From positions 664,534 to 728,533 of the forward strand of contig NZ_BMUZ01000003.1 in assembly GCF_014650455.1 (NCBI RefSeq): a stretch of DNA of 64,000 nt, given 5' to 3'. Of the stretch, positions 1 through 9,088 are shown piece by piece. The stretch's first letter is position 1; every line of letters starts with the position of its first letter. The stretch is from Streptomyces xanthochromogenes. GTDB taxonomy: Bacteria > Actinomycetota > Actinomycetes > Streptomycetales > Streptomycetaceae. A program made the position numbers and the translations under genes. Under the pieces are notes generated by a model. That model did no database searches. It was not told the origin of the DNA and worked only from the letters and a program-made list of their open reading frames with translations.

Positions 1-225
1 ACGGGTGGCCGGCGGCTCGCCCACGCCGCTCCTGGCGGGTTCGAGCGTGGTGCTGTCCGCGGCCGCGCCGGACGTGAACGTACCGGGCGCGGCCGTGCCG
101 GGCGCGGCCGTGCCGGGCGCGGCCGTGCCGGGCGCGGCCGTGCCGGGCGCGGCCGTGCCAGGGGTGGCCGTGCGGAACTCGTCCGACTCGGGTTTCCGCA
201 GGGTCTGGCCGATCGGCTCCGTCAT
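1..225 (-). CDS. N-terminal part of a PGTAA-repeat protein, cut by the window edge
   Basis: Only the first 75 codons are visible. The ATG at 225 has a perfect AGGAGG eight bases upstream, so the start is secure. The protein begins MTEPIGQTLRKPESDEFR, then carries six near-identical pentapeptides (TATPG then five PGTAA-phase copies, about residues 19-48), then a Thr/Ser/Ala/Pro-rich stretch. This looks like a disordered linker; the folded part must lie left of the window. It follows the binding-protein-like gene on the same strand after a gap of about 140 bases, so it is probably the last visible member of that operon. I do not recognise a family from this fragment. Confidence 0.75.
   Translation of the reverse strand, partial: MTEPIGQTLRKPESDEFRTATPGTAAPGTAAPGTAAPGTAAPGTAAPGTFTSGAAADSTTLEPARSGVGEPPATR
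83..172. repeat. 15-bp in-frame tandem repeat, five perfect copies plus one degenerate
   Basis: The unit CCGGGCGCGGCCGTG occurs five times exactly at 83-157, with a sixth diverged copy at 158-172. The unit is a multiple of three and encodes the PGTAA pentapeptide on the minus strand, so copy number can change by slippage without shifting the frame. Confidence 0.95.
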
Positions 226-363
226 GCGAAGCCACCTCCTCGGGGAGTGCTGTGGCGGCCGGCGGCCGCCGGGTCGCTCCCTCCGGGTACCGTGCTCCAG
301 GCGGTTCATGCGGATATCGGGCCAGTTACCCGCGGAAGCCGCCGGCCGCCGCGGGCGAGCGGT

Positions 364-2007
364 TCAGCAGCCGGGCGCGCCCTTGCCGCCGCGCTGCGGC
401 AGGCTGAGGTTGGGGGCGCCGTCCGGCCAGGTCAGGGCGATGGTCTTGGCCGTGCCGTCGGAGCCGAGCTGCACCACCGGGGTCGGCTTGCCCGCGGGGG
501 TGCCGTCGCTGCCGAACGACAGCCAGCCGCTGGCCCCGGGCAGCATCTGCGCACAGTAGAACTGGTGCAGGATGCCGGTCTCCAGGCCCGGGTTCTTCAG
601 GCCCACGGCGTCGCGCCGCCCCGCGCTGACCGCCGCGACGGCCGCGTCGTGGGTGAGCATCGCCTGGCCACTGGCCAGGTCCACGGGATCGAAGGAGAGG
701 GCCGGCCCGTCGTGGTCGGCGGTCAGGGGCTGCCCGGTGCAGGGGTCGGGGCGCCCGGTGAACGCCGACCAGAACTGGTCGTAGTTGTGCTTGGCGTCGG
801 AGCCCGGGCACTCCTTGCCCCACTCGTCGGGGCTGGCGAGCGCGGTGTAGGCGACGGTGACCCGACCGGAGGCGATGCCGCTCAGGACGGCCTTGTCGCG
901 GATGGACTCCGAGGCGTCGTCACCGGCGAGGATGTGCAACTGCGCGATCCCGCACGGCGCGCCCTGCACCCAGTTCTCCACGAACGCCCCGAGGTCGCGG
1001 CCCCGGCCCGCGAAGTAGACGACGGAGGGGGCGGCCTGGCACAGGTTGGCATGCATGAGGTTGAACTGCTGGACCAGATAGGCCTGACGGCCCGATCCGG
1101 CGGGCAGATCGACGGGCGAGGTGTACGGCAGGACGGTCACGGTACGGCCCGGCACCTTGAACTTGGCCTTGGCGTCCTCGGCGAGCGTCTGGGTGTAGTC
1201 GTCGCCCGTGACGCTGTCCGCGACGACGGCGAGCGAGGTCACCGCGGGGCGCAGCCCCGATACGTACTGGTTGGCGGCGGTCACCGAGTCGGAGTTCGTC
1301 GGGGACACCCGGAACATGTCGACGATCTGCTTCTTGCCGGTGGGGTCGGCGGGATCCAGGTTCATCGAGTTGCCCGTCACCGTGGACCCGATGACCGGGA
1401 TGTGCAGCTGGGCGGAGATCGCGGCGGCCGCGCGGCGGGTCTGCTCGGTGGACTGGCCGAGGCCGACGACCGCCGAGATGTGCTCGGAGGCAGCCTTCTC
1501 CTTGAGCTTGGCGACGGTCTGCTCCCACGAGCCGTACTGGCTGCCCATGTTGGCGAGGTACAGCTTGATGGCGGGCGTACTGCCGTACGCGGCGGTGTTG
1601 TTGGCCCGCCACACGGCGGTGAGGGCGCCTTCGATGTTGGGGTAGAGGGAGTCGTAGGTGAGGGTGTCCACATCGGATATGGGCGAGAGGTCCAGCATCA
1701 GGACGATGCTGGTGTACGGGCCCTTCACCGTGTCGTTGGCCGACTTGACCATGCCCTCCAACTCCCGCATGCGGGCGGGCTCGTGGTCGGTGAAGGGGCC
1801 GCTGTCGATGTTCACCCCGGCGCAGGCGAGCGGGCTTCCCGTCGCGGTCAGGCCGGTGCCGCAGGTGAGCGAGGGCGGGAAGAGCTTGCCGTATCCCCAG
1901 CGGCCGCCGAACACGAGGCCGGCGAGGATCACGAGCGCCGCGAGGGCCGACAGCACGGGGTGGCGGCGCAGCCGGCCGAAGCGGGGACTGCCTACAGCGG
2001 GTGTCAT
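364..2007 (-). CDS. Membrane-anchored periplasmic-binding-protein-like protein (type I, branched-chain amino acid type)
   Basis: 547 aa. I chose the ATG at 2007 (MTPAVGSPRF) because AAGGAG sits five bases before it; a GTG two codons upstream lacks spacing. Residues 17-37 form one hydrophobic helix after an Arg-rich start and there is no lipobox, so the protein is probably a signal-anchored extracytoplasmic receptor rather than a lipoprotein. The rest resembles the two-lobed ligand-binding fold of Leu/Ile/Val receptors, for example a VVGLGQSTE segment and a VIGSTVTGNS segment. No ABC permease or ABC ATPase lies nearby. Instead it follows a P-loop ATPase gene (55-base gap) and precedes a PGTAA-repeat gene, which suggests sensing rather than import. 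The ligand is unknown. Confidence 0.75.
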   Translation of the reverse strand: MTPAVGSPRFGRLRRHPVLSALAALVILAGLVFGGRWGYGKLFPPSLTCGTGLTATGSPLACAGVNIDSGPFTDHEPARMRELEGMVKSANDTVKGPYTSIVLMLDLSPISDVDTLTYDSLYPNIEGALTAVWRANNTAAYGSTPAIKLYLANMGSQYGSWEQTVAKLKEKAASEHISAVVGLGQSTEQTRRAAAAISAQLHIPVIGSTVTGNSMNLDPADPTGKKQIVDMFRVSPTNSDSVTAANQYVSGLRPAVTSLAVVADSVTGDDYTQTLAEDAKAKFKVPGRTVTVLPYTSPVDLPAGSGRQAYLVQQFNLMHANLCQAAPSVVYFAGRGRDLGAFVENWVQGAPCGIAQLHILAGDDASESIRDKAVLSGIASGRVTVAYTALASPDEWGKECPGSDAKHNYDQFWSAFTGRPDPCTGQPLTADHDGPALSFDPVDLASGQAMLTHDAAVAAVSAGRRDAVGLKNPGLETGILHQFYCAQMLPGASGWLSFGSDGTPAGKPTPVVQLGSDGTAKTIALTWPDGAPNLSLPQRGGKGAPGC

Positions 2008-2062
2008 GGACACTCCTTGCGGTGCGGTCGGCGGGCGCGTCCTTGCCGCACCCGCCGCGGGG

Positions 2063-4360
2063 CTAGGCGAAGGCGGCCGCCGCCTGCTGGAGCGGACTGA
2101 CGTCCAGCAGACGGGAGTTGTGCGCGAGGCGGTTGAAGCATTCCTGTATCTCGCCGTCCCAGCGCCGGGTGTGCTCGGTCAGCGGGTCGTTGTACAGCCA
2201 CAGCAGGGCGAGGAGTTTCGCGGTGGCCACCGCGAAGACCGTCCGCCCGGCGCTCTCGACCCCGCCGAGCAAGGTGCTGTAGGCCTCCTGGGGCGACTGC
2301 TCGTACAGCAGCCGGCAGGGTGCCGACGACAGGTAGTCGAGCAGCCGGATCCAGGCGCGGTGGTCCTCGTCGAAGCGGTCGGCGAGTGCGGCGGCGACCG
2401 GTTCGAAGCGGCCGAGTGCCAGGTCGTGGAAGAGCCCGCGCTCCACGGCCGCCGGGTCACCGCCGAGCGCCGAGGGGGTGGCGAGCGCGAAGGACTGGTC
2501 GGCGAACACCTCGTGCCACAGGGTGGGTTCGGCGGGCTGGGTGCGGCGCGCGGTGTTCAGGGCGGTGAGTGCGGAGCGGGCCAGCCAGGGGTGCAGGGTG
2601 GCGGGTGAGTCGGCGTCGCCCCGGCCGATCTCGTGGATGCGGGAGGGGCGGTGGGTGAAGGTGCTCACCCACAGGTGGCGGCGCAACAGCTCAAGGCTGC
2701 GCGGGAGTTCCGCGGAGTCCGCCGGGAGGCGGGGGTCCTGCGCGGTACGGACGTCGGCGAGGTAGGCGGCCGCGAGGACGACCGCGGGGGTGGTGCTCCA
2801 GGTGGTGCCGGGGACGGGCAGCCCTTCGGGCAGGCTGGTCTCCAGGGCGTACGACCACAGGGGCGTGCCCTCCTCGTCGGCCGGGTCAAGCAGGGAGACG
2901 GCGGGGCCGTGCGGCCCCGGGTGGACGCCGAACGGTTCCTCCAGGACGGCGGAGACCGCGCCCCGGTGGCCCCCGGTCAGCCGGTGGACGACCGATGCGG
3001 GCAGCGGACGGGCCGGGGACGGGTCGGAGCGGTCCATCGAGTAGCCGACCTGCTCCTCGGTCATCGGGTCGAGCCACACCGGGTACCACCAGGCGGCCGC
3101 GGGGGCGCGCTCGACGCCGACGGCCGCGTCGTTCTCACCGGCCCACAGGGTCCGGGTGGCCCGGGAGAGCACCGGGACGCGGCGCTGGGGCGTGCCGGCC
3201 AGCGGGGTCGAGCGCCAGGGCTCACACCACCAGGACGTCCACTCGGACTGCCATTGCGCGCAGGCGGACAGGACGAGGAGCGGGTCGGCCGCGCCCGTGC
3301 CGTCCACGTCGGACAGCTGGTTGCGGGCGCGGGCGCCGGCGAGTTCGGTCAGGAAGCGACGGCCGGACGGGGTCTGCGCCCCGTCCACCAGGAGCACCCA
3401 CGCGTGGTCGTGCCGGTCGCGCCGGGCGCCGTGGGCGGGCAGCACGCACGAGCAGGCGGAGCGTATGGGGGGATGCCGCTCGGCCTGGTCCTTGACGTCG
3501 GCGAGGAACGCCGCCATCAGGGGGCCGACGGCGGCGGACCGGGAGCTGGAACTCAGCCGGATCAGCGCGTCGATGGAGCGGGCGGACTCGGCCTCGGGGA
3601 CGTTGATGTGCCAGCGCAGCGCATCCCGTACGCCCCAGCGGGCGGCGCTCTGGAACAGCGAGCCGATGACGGGCTTGGCCTGGTCGCGTACGGCGGAGAC
3701 CACTTCGCGGGCGGGCCCCGACACCAGGGGGCTCAACGCGCCCTGGGTGACGACGTCCATGGCGCCGACCGCGGCGCCCTCCAGATTGATGGCGATCCTG
3801 CCGCCCCGGGTGCTGCGGACGTACTGCTGGATCAGTTCGCGGATCTGTACGGTGGCCCGGCCCCGATCGGCGTCCAGGTTCTCGTTGAGGGCGAGCAGCC
3901 CGAGACCGAAGCGGTGGAACACCGGGCCGCGCCGCAGGTTGTCCCAGCCGCGCATCATCTGGAACGCGGCGAGCGCCGCGGCGGAGACCGGGTCGACCGG
4001 CTGCTCCTCGAAGTCGAGGCCCGCGTGGATCACGGTGCCGCCGCACGCCCGCGACACGGCCTGCAACAGGTCGGTCTTGCCCGACTGCCGGGGCCCCAAC
4101 AGCGCCACGATCGGCTGCCGTTGACCTGGATACCGCCACAACATGTGCCGCAGGAACGCATCCGCGCCCTCTGCCGCATCAAGATCCCCCACCGCACTCA
4201 CCGCCCCCCGGAACCGACATGCCAAAGGCGCACCTTCGGCATCGATTGACACGGAAGGTAACACCGGAGGGACAGGTTGCGACGGGTGTTCCACCACATC
4301 GGGACGCCGGATGAGCGGGTGTGGGGCAGTTGAGTGGATTCGGGAAGCGGAGTGGCTCAT
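2063..4360 (-). CDS. Large P-loop ATPase of unknown role, operonic with the binding-protein-like gene
   Basis: 765 aa. A Walker A motif GPRQSGKT lies at about residues 89-96 and a Walker B-like strand VLLVDGAQ at about 322-329, so residues 80-350 are probably a STAND/AAA-type NTPase module. The remainder, about 350-765, is helical with many Trp and Leu residues and matches no family I recognise. There is no signal peptide or obvious membrane span, so it should be cytoplasmic. AAGGGAG abuts the ATG at 4360, closer than usual, so the true start may be a little downstream. It sits 29 bases after the permease gene and 55 before the binding-protein-like gene, all on the same strand. An ATPase relay coupled to an extracytoplasmic receptor is inference from context. 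Confidence 0.65.
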   Translation of the reverse strand: MSHSASRIHSTAPHPLIRRPDVVEHPSQPVPPVLPSVSIDAEGAPLACRFRGAVSAVGDLDAAEGADAFLRHMLWRYPGQRQPIVALLGPRQSGKTDLLQAVSRACGGTVIHAGLDFEEQPVDPVSAAALAAFQMMRGWDNLRRGPVFHRFGLGLLALNENLDADRGRATVQIRELIQQYVRSTRGGRIAINLEGAAVGAMDVVTQGALSPLVSGPAREVVSAVRDQAKPVIGSLFQSAARWGVRDALRWHINVPEAESARSIDALIRLSSSSRSAAVGPLMAAFLADVKDQAERHPPIRSACSCVLPAHGARRDRHDHAWVLLVDGAQTPSGRRFLTELAGARARNQLSDVDGTGAADPLLVLSACAQWQSEWTSWWCEPWRSTPLAGTPQRRVPVLSRATRTLWAGENDAAVGVERAPAAAWWYPVWLDPMTEEQVGYSMDRSDPSPARPLPASVVHRLTGGHRGAVSAVLEEPFGVHPGPHGPAVSLLDPADEEGTPLWSYALETSLPEGLPVPGTTWSTTPAVVLAAAYLADVRTAQDPRLPADSAELPRSLELLRRHLWVSTFTHRPSRIHEIGRGDADSPATLHPWLARSALTALNTARRTQPAEPTLWHEVFADQSFALATPSALGGDPAAVERGLFHDLALGRFEPVAAALADRFDEDHRAWIRLLDYLSSAPCRLLYEQSPQEAYSTLLGGVESAGRTVFAVATAKLLALLWLYNDPLTEHTRRWDGEIQECFNRLAHNSRLLDVSPLQQAAAAFA

Positions 4361-4389
4361 CTCCCTTGCCGTGGGGCCCGGTTGTGGGC

Positions 4390-6009
4390 TCAGTCCGCCG
4401 GAAGGGAGGTGACCGGGGCCGTCCTGAGGTGGGCCGTGCCCGAGCGGACCGCCCAGCCGAAGACGCCCAGCGCCAGGGCTCCCACCACCACGGAGTCGTA
4501 GGGGGCGGGCAGGCGGCCCGAGCCGCCGAAGGTGCCGAGCCAGGACAGCAGGGTCAGGGCGGCCAGGTGGAAGACGAGCCAGGCTCCGTGGCTCAACTCG
4601 ATGCGCGTGGAACGGCCTTCGGCCTCCCGACGCAGCATCAGGAACAGGGGGACACCCGCGAGCACCAGGGGCAGTGCGAGCCTCAGGTGGTGCCAGCCCG
4701 ACCAGTAGACGAACTCGCTGGCCACCAGGAAGCTGACGGGCGCGATCCAGCGCACCCCCGGGACCTGGCCGTCCGCGGGCGGAAGCCCCCGGTCCCGGTC
4801 ATGGGCGCGGAACGCGGCGGCGGCGACGGCGGAGGCGGCGTACACGATCAGATACATGTCGCCCATCACGCTCACGATGTCCTGCCAGCCGCCGAACGGC
4901 AGCATGAAGACGATGATGACGAGGAGGTTCAGCACCAGGGCGCGGCGCGCGGTGCCGGAGCGGGGATCGATCCGCATGAAGAAGCGGGGCAGCAGCCCGT
5001 TCTTGGCCAGGGCGTAGGTGTGCCGGGCGTCGATGGCCACGCCGACGTAGGCCGAGCCGCCGGGTGAGACCACCGCGTCCGCGTACAGCAGGGTGGCGAG
5101 CCAGTGCAGGTTGAGCACGAGGGCGAGCTGACCGAAGGGCGAGTCGAAGTTCACGCCCTGCCAGCCGTGGCCGAGGAGCGAGTCGGGCACGGTGAACAGG
5201 AAGGCGAGCTGCAGGCCGAGGTACACGAGCACCGCGAGGCCGATGCCGGTGAGCACCGCGAGCGGCACGGTACGCCGGGGGTTGCGGGCCTCGCCCGAGA
5301 AGTCGAGGGGGGCCTGGAAGCCGTTGACGGAGTACACGATCCCGCCCCCGGCGAGCGCGGTCAGACAGGCGACATAGCCGTACGGGGCGAAGCCGCCGTG
5401 GTCGGTGAGGCGGCCGGAGTGCGTGCCGGAGAGGAACAGGGCGACCACGGTGAGGACCGGGATCAGGACCTTGAACACGGACACCAGGTTGTTCAGGCGC
5501 GCGAAGGCGCGCACCGCGAACCAGTTGAGCGCGGTCAGGAGCACGCTCAGACCGGTCGCGACGGCGAGGCCCGAGCCGGTGAGGCGGCCGTGGGCGTAGA
5601 GGCCGGGCAGGTAGTGCGCGGCGTACTGCATGATGGCGCTGATCTCCGCCGCGGTGCCACCGACGGAGAGCAGCACCGACCATCCGACGACGGTGCCGAC
5701 CAGGCGCCCGCTGGCGTAGAGCGGCCAGCGCACGGTGCCGCCGCCTTCGGGACGGGTGGCTCCGAGTTCCACCATCACCAGGGCCACCAGTGCGCACAGC
5801 ACGCCGGCCCCGACCCAGGACAGGAGTGCCGCAGGGCCCGCGGTCTGGGCGGCGAACATGGCGGCGAACAGCCAGCCCGAGCCGAGGATGTTCGAGAACC
5901 CGATCGCGGTCAGGCTCCAGAAGCCGAGCTCCTTGCGGAGCCGCCGCTCCTCGCCGAGCACCGTCAGGACCTCGGGGTCCTCCCCCGCCTTGATCGGCCG
6001 CACGCGCAC
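4390..6009 (-). CDS. APC-superfamily amino acid permease
   Basis: 539 aa with about twelve hydrophobic segments. The N-terminal region has the APC signature of an unwound first helix (AIGFSNILGSGWLFA, residues about 37-51), and there is no signal peptide. The family moves amino acids or polyamines across the cytoplasmic membrane by proton symport or exchange; the GSGWLF variant resembles aspartate/glutamate-type permeases such as Bacillus YveA, but the substrate cannot be read from sequence. The start is GTG at 6009, supported by AAGGAGG a few bases upstream. It is the most upstream gene of the left-hand minus-strand set and may be cotranscribed with the ATPase 29 bases downstream. Confidence 0.85.
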   Translation of the reverse strand: MRVRPIKAGEDPEVLTVLGEERRLRKELGFWSLTAIGFSNILGSGWLFAAMFAAQTAGPAALLSWVGAGVLCALVALVMVELGATRPEGGGTVRWPLYASGRLVGTVVGWSVLLSVGGTAAEISAIMQYAAHYLPGLYAHGRLTGSGLAVATGLSVLLTALNWFAVRAFARLNNLVSVFKVLIPVLTVVALFLSGTHSGRLTDHGGFAPYGYVACLTALAGGGIVYSVNGFQAPLDFSGEARNPRRTVPLAVLTGIGLAVLVYLGLQLAFLFTVPDSLLGHGWQGVNFDSPFGQLALVLNLHWLATLLYADAVVSPGGSAYVGVAIDARHTYALAKNGLLPRFFMRIDPRSGTARRALVLNLLVIIVFMLPFGGWQDIVSVMGDMYLIVYAASAVAAAAFRAHDRDRGLPPADGQVPGVRWIAPVSFLVASEFVYWSGWHHLRLALPLVLAGVPLFLMLRREAEGRSTRIELSHGAWLVFHLAALTLLSWLGTFGGSGRLPAPYDSVVVGALALGVFGWAVRSGTAHLRTAPVTSLPAD

Positions 6010-6112
6010 CCGCCTCCTTGCATGACTCGGGACACAAGAGTGCCCAGCGTGTCACGCCCGTCGCCGTGCGCGCCCGAGGAGGGCGCCAAGTCCTGGCGGG
6101 TTTCGCGCGGGG

Positions 6113-7027
6113 CTACCAGGTCTCGACGGCGTAGGTGACGCCGGCGGTCTCGGTCTGCAGGCTCAGCTTCACATCGCCGCTGGTGATGTCCACGTCCACC
6201 GCGCCGCCCGCGGCTTCGACCTGCACGGCCTGGATGTCGCGCCATCCGGTGCCGTTGTGGAGCGCGACGCGGACCGATCCGACGGCGGGGACGTCGGTGA
6301 TCTGGTCCATGCCGAGGTGCAGTCGGCGGTTGAAGCCGGCCCATGCGGTGCCGTGCGGCAGCAGGACGACGGTGGGCTGGGTGCCCGCGTCGACGCGGCC
6401 GGTGATCCATTGGGGCATGTCGGTCTCCTGAGGCGGTGGGGGCTGGAACGAGAGTGCCCAGGTGCGCAGTTCACTGGTGCTGCCGAGCCGGCAGTAGTCA
6501 CGGTCGAGTCCGTTGGACTCGCCGTACTGGTGGAACAGCCAGTTCGCCTGGATCCCCGGGCTGCCGGCCGCGCGCCCGGCCGTGGCGATCCACAGGAAGT
6601 CGGCGTAGTAGCCGTCCTGGTCGACGTTCCACCAGTAGTCGAGGTTGGCGTACAGGCCGACGGGATTGTGCGGCAGGCGCCCCTTGACGTACCTCAACCA
6701 GGCGTCCTTGTAGGCGCGTTGGGTCGACTTCGCGACGCGGGAGTTCGCCGCGTCGTAGCCCTCCCAGTCGAGGATCACGATGTCGCCGGGCCGCCAGTTG
6801 ACCTGGTTGATGAAGTAATTGGCCTCGGCCTGGACGCTGTTGCCCATGTTGGGGTAGTGGTACCCGCCCCACACGAGCCCGTTGGCCTTGGCGTGATCGC
6901 GCTGGGACACCCAGCTCGGGTTGATGTACGAGAGGCCTTCGGTGACCTTGACGAAGGCGAAGGACAGGCCGCTCGTGTCCGGTGTCGACGACTGGTACGA
7001 CGCCCAGTCCTGCCCGTAGATCCCCAT
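6113..7027 (-). CDS. GH25-like lysozyme/endolysin with C-terminal beta domain
   Basis: 304 aa. Residues 1-200 read as a GH25 muramidase-type barrel: GQDWASYQ at the N terminus with the first acidic residue, VWGGYHYP around 52-59, and the catalytic strand ILDWEG at 85-90. GH25 enzymes cut the N-acetylmuramic acid beta-1,4 bond of peptidoglycan. The C-terminal hundred residues, after a Pro-rich linker, look like a beta-rich binding domain. There is no signal peptide, as in phage endolysins, so release would need a holin, lysis or a non-classical route. GGAAGGA precedes the ATG at 7027. No phage genes surround it, so it is more likely a domesticated or orphan lysin than part of a prophage. Confidence 0.8.
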   Translation of the reverse strand: MGIYGQDWASYQSSTPDTSGLSFAFVKVTEGLSYINPSWVSQRDHAKANGLVWGGYHYPNMGNSVQAEANYFINQVNWRPGDIVILDWEGYDAANSRVAKSTQRAYKDAWLRYVKGRLPHNPVGLYANLDYWWNVDQDGYYADFLWIATAGRAAGSPGIQANWLFHQYGESNGLDRDYCRLGSTSELRTWALSFQPPPPQETDMPQWITGRVDAGTQPTVVLLPHGTAWAGFNRRLHLGMDQITDVPAVGSVRVALHNGTGWRDIQAVQVEAAGGAVDVDITSGDVKLSLQTETAGVTYAVETW

Positions 7028-7141
7028 GGGAGTCCTTCCGCGAGCCGGCGGAACCAGCTGTTCCTACCTGTTGCTTGCCCGTATTGGGGCAGGCCGACTC
7101 CCGAACGGGCGTGTCATGCACGGGTCCGCGGTCATGCCGCA

Positions 7142-7170
7142 AAGGGCCGCCGACGATGTCGGCGGCCCTT
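7142..7170 (-). terminator. 13-bp perfect hairpin after the phosphoesterase gene
   Basis: The arms AAGGGCCGCCGAC (7142-7154) and its exact complement (7158-7170) enclose a three-base loop. It starts about 20 bases past the stop codon at 7193, as expected of a GC-rich actinobacterial terminator without a strong U tract. Confidence 0.8.
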
Positions 7171-7192
7171 CGTCCAACGGGTGGTGCTGGTG

Positions 7193-9088
7193 TCAGCCGG
7201 TGGCGTTCGCGCGGTTCCTGCGGCGGTGCAGGGCCAGGGAGACACCCGCCCCGCCTGCGACGAGTGCGGCGGCCGCGATGCCGGCCGGGAGGAGCGCCGA
7301 GGACGAGCCGGTCCGGGCGAGGGTCTCACCGGCGGTCTGGGTCACCGGGGTGTTCCCGGAGCCGCCCGCGGTGGTCGAGGCCGCCGGGCCCGCGGCGGGC
7401 GGGGCCGGGTGCCGGGGAATGTCCCGTACGGACTTGACCGATCCGTCGGCGTTGAGCAGGACCTGCTTGCCGTTGGGGTGCTTGAAGTCGAAGGCGGAGG
7501 CCAACGAGCCGGCGCGGGCGTCGAAGGAGGCGTCGCCGATGCGGCCGGCGCCCCAGTTGTCCTCGATGAAGCGGGTGATGGACGCCTGCTCGGTGCGGGT
7601 GTGGTCGACCGAATTGACCTTGCTGTACGGGGAGATGACGAGCAGCGGCTGGCGGGTGCCCGGGCCGCAGCGGTCGGAGTAGCCGCCTGCAGCGGTGGGG
7701 CCGGCCTGGCAGGCGGGGCTGTCGGGGGCCCTGCCGTCGGAGCCGGGCCTGGTGTCCTTGGAGCCGTTCTGCGGCTTGGCGTAGGCGTGGTCGTACCAGC
7801 CGTCGGAGTCGTCGTACGCGACGACGACCGCGGTGTCCTTCCACTGCGGCGACTGCTGGATCTTGTTGATCTGTTCGACGAGGTAGTGCTGTTCGTCGAT
7901 CGGGTCGGAGTAGCCGGCGTGACCGTCCTGGTACTGCGGTGCCTTCAGGAAGCTCACCGCGGGGAGGTTCCCGGCTTTGAGGGCGGCGTCGAAGTCGGTG
8001 AGGTCGTAGTTGTGGTTGGCCTGCCCGTCGTGGCCGATCTCGGCGGTGTTCTTCGGCGGCAGGTGGTGCGGGTTGGACGTCGACGCGTAGTACTGGAACG
8101 GCGCGTGGTGCGGGCTGTAGTCGATCGCCGCGGCGCCGCCCACATTGGCGTGGGTGGTGCCCGAGCACTTCGCGTAGTGGCCCTCGTCGCCGTCCCACGC
8201 GGTGCTGGGCCGGAAGCCGCCCTGGAACCAGCCCCATGTCACCTTCTGCCGGTTGAGCAGGTCCCCGATGTTGCGGCCCCGCATCGCGGCCAGCGGGCTG
8301 GTGCTGGTGTGGTCCTTGCCCGAGCAGTCGTCATAGGCCGGCTCCGGGTCGTTGACCAGGGTGCCGACGCCCTTGGCGTCCGGCGAGACCACGGCGTACG
8401 GGTCGGGCGTGGCGGTCTGCTCGGGGTGTTCGGTGCCGGAGGCCGCGTCGGTGGAGATCACGCCATGGGTCTGGGCGGAGACCAGGTTGATGGCACCCGG
8501 CGTGGAGGGGCCGTAGGTGCTGCTGAAGGAGTTGTCGCCGAGCGAGTAGTGCTGGGCGTAGTTCCACATCGCGGTGACGGTGTTGCCGTCGTAGTAGTCC
8601 ATGACCAGGCCGGGCTCGCCGAACAGGTTCCCTGAGCACTTGCCGGAGTCGGTGTTCTGGACGTACTGGTCGGCCTTGCCGCCGTTGGCCGCGTATTGCT
8701 CGGGCCCGTAGCTGTGGTTCTGGTCGCAGGTCATGGCCTGCTCGGGGGTGAGCCGTTTGGGCAGGTACTGGTTGGGGTTCTTGGTGAGCAGGCTGGCGTT
8801 GCGCAGGGTGTCGATGTCCCTCGGGGTACGCCGGTCGGCGGTGAACCTCGTGCCGTCGGTGTTGGCCGCCACCGGGTAGGCGCCGAAGTAGTGGTCGAAG
8901 GACACGTTCTCCTGGAAGAGCACCACCAGGTGCTTGACCGGGGTGGCCGTCCGGTCGCCGGAGTGGTCCGCGGAGTCCGCCGCGGCCGGGGCCGTTCCGC
9001 TCAGCAGGCCGAGTGCCGCCGCTCCGGCGAACGCCCCCCACCGCCTGGCCCTGCGTCCCGGACCTGCATCGCTGCCTTTGCTGCCCAT
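7193..9088 (-). CDS. Secreted, sortase-anchored phosphoesterase (phospholipase C/acid phosphatase family)
   Basis: 631 aa. The start is the ATG at 9088, preceded by GGAGG/GGGGAG and followed by a signal peptide (RRARRW, hydrophobic core, cleavage near APAAA-DS). The phosphoesterase family hallmark ENVSFDHYFG follows at about residues 58-67, where other family members have ENRSFDHYFG, then DQNHSYGPE and a C-terminal VVVAYDDSDGWYDH segment. The family hydrolyses phospholipids or phosphomonoesters outside the cell. The C terminus carries LARTG at 590-594, a hydrophobic span and a basic tail, a class E sortase (LAxTG) sorting signal like that of Streptomyces long chaplins. The enzyme is therefore probably linked to the wall. 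A terminator follows directly, so it is likely monocistronic. Confidence 0.9.
   Translation of the reverse strand: MGSKGSDAGPGRRARRWGAFAGAAALGLLSGTAPAAADSADHSGDRTATPVKHLVVLFQENVSFDHYFGAYPVAANTDGTRFTADRRTPRDIDTLRNASLLTKNPNQYLPKRLTPEQAMTCDQNHSYGPEQYAANGGKADQYVQNTDSGKCSGNLFGEPGLVMDYYDGNTVTAMWNYAQHYSLGDNSFSSTYGPSTPGAINLVSAQTHGVISTDAASGTEHPEQTATPDPYAVVSPDAKGVGTLVNDPEPAYDDCSGKDHTSTSPLAAMRGRNIGDLLNRQKVTWGWFQGGFRPSTAWDGDEGHYAKCSGTTHANVGGAAAIDYSPHHAPFQYYASTSNPHHLPPKNTAEIGHDGQANHNYDLTDFDAALKAGNLPAVSFLKAPQYQDGHAGYSDPIDEQHYLVEQINKIQQSPQWKDTAVVVAYDDSDGWYDHAYAKPQNGSKDTRPGSDGRAPDSPACQAGPTAAGGYSDRCGPGTRQPLLVISPYSKVNSVDHTRTEQASITRFIEDNWGAGRIGDASFDARAGSLASAFDFKHPNGKQVLLNADGSVKSVRDIPRHPAPPAAGPAASTTAGGSGNTPVTQTAGETLARTGSSSALLPAGIAAAALVAGGAGVSLALHRRRNRANATG

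Noticed and set aside
83..172. Possible CRISPR array
   Set aside because: Units are directly adjacent with no spacers and lie inside a coding frame.
247..2100. 617-aa open frame opposite the binding-protein-like gene
   Set aside because: Shadow of the minus-strand gene, which has a ribosome site and a membrane anchor.
6113..7027. Prophage around the GH25-like lysin
   Set aside because: No integrase, capsid, tail or holin genes and no attachment-site repeats nearby.
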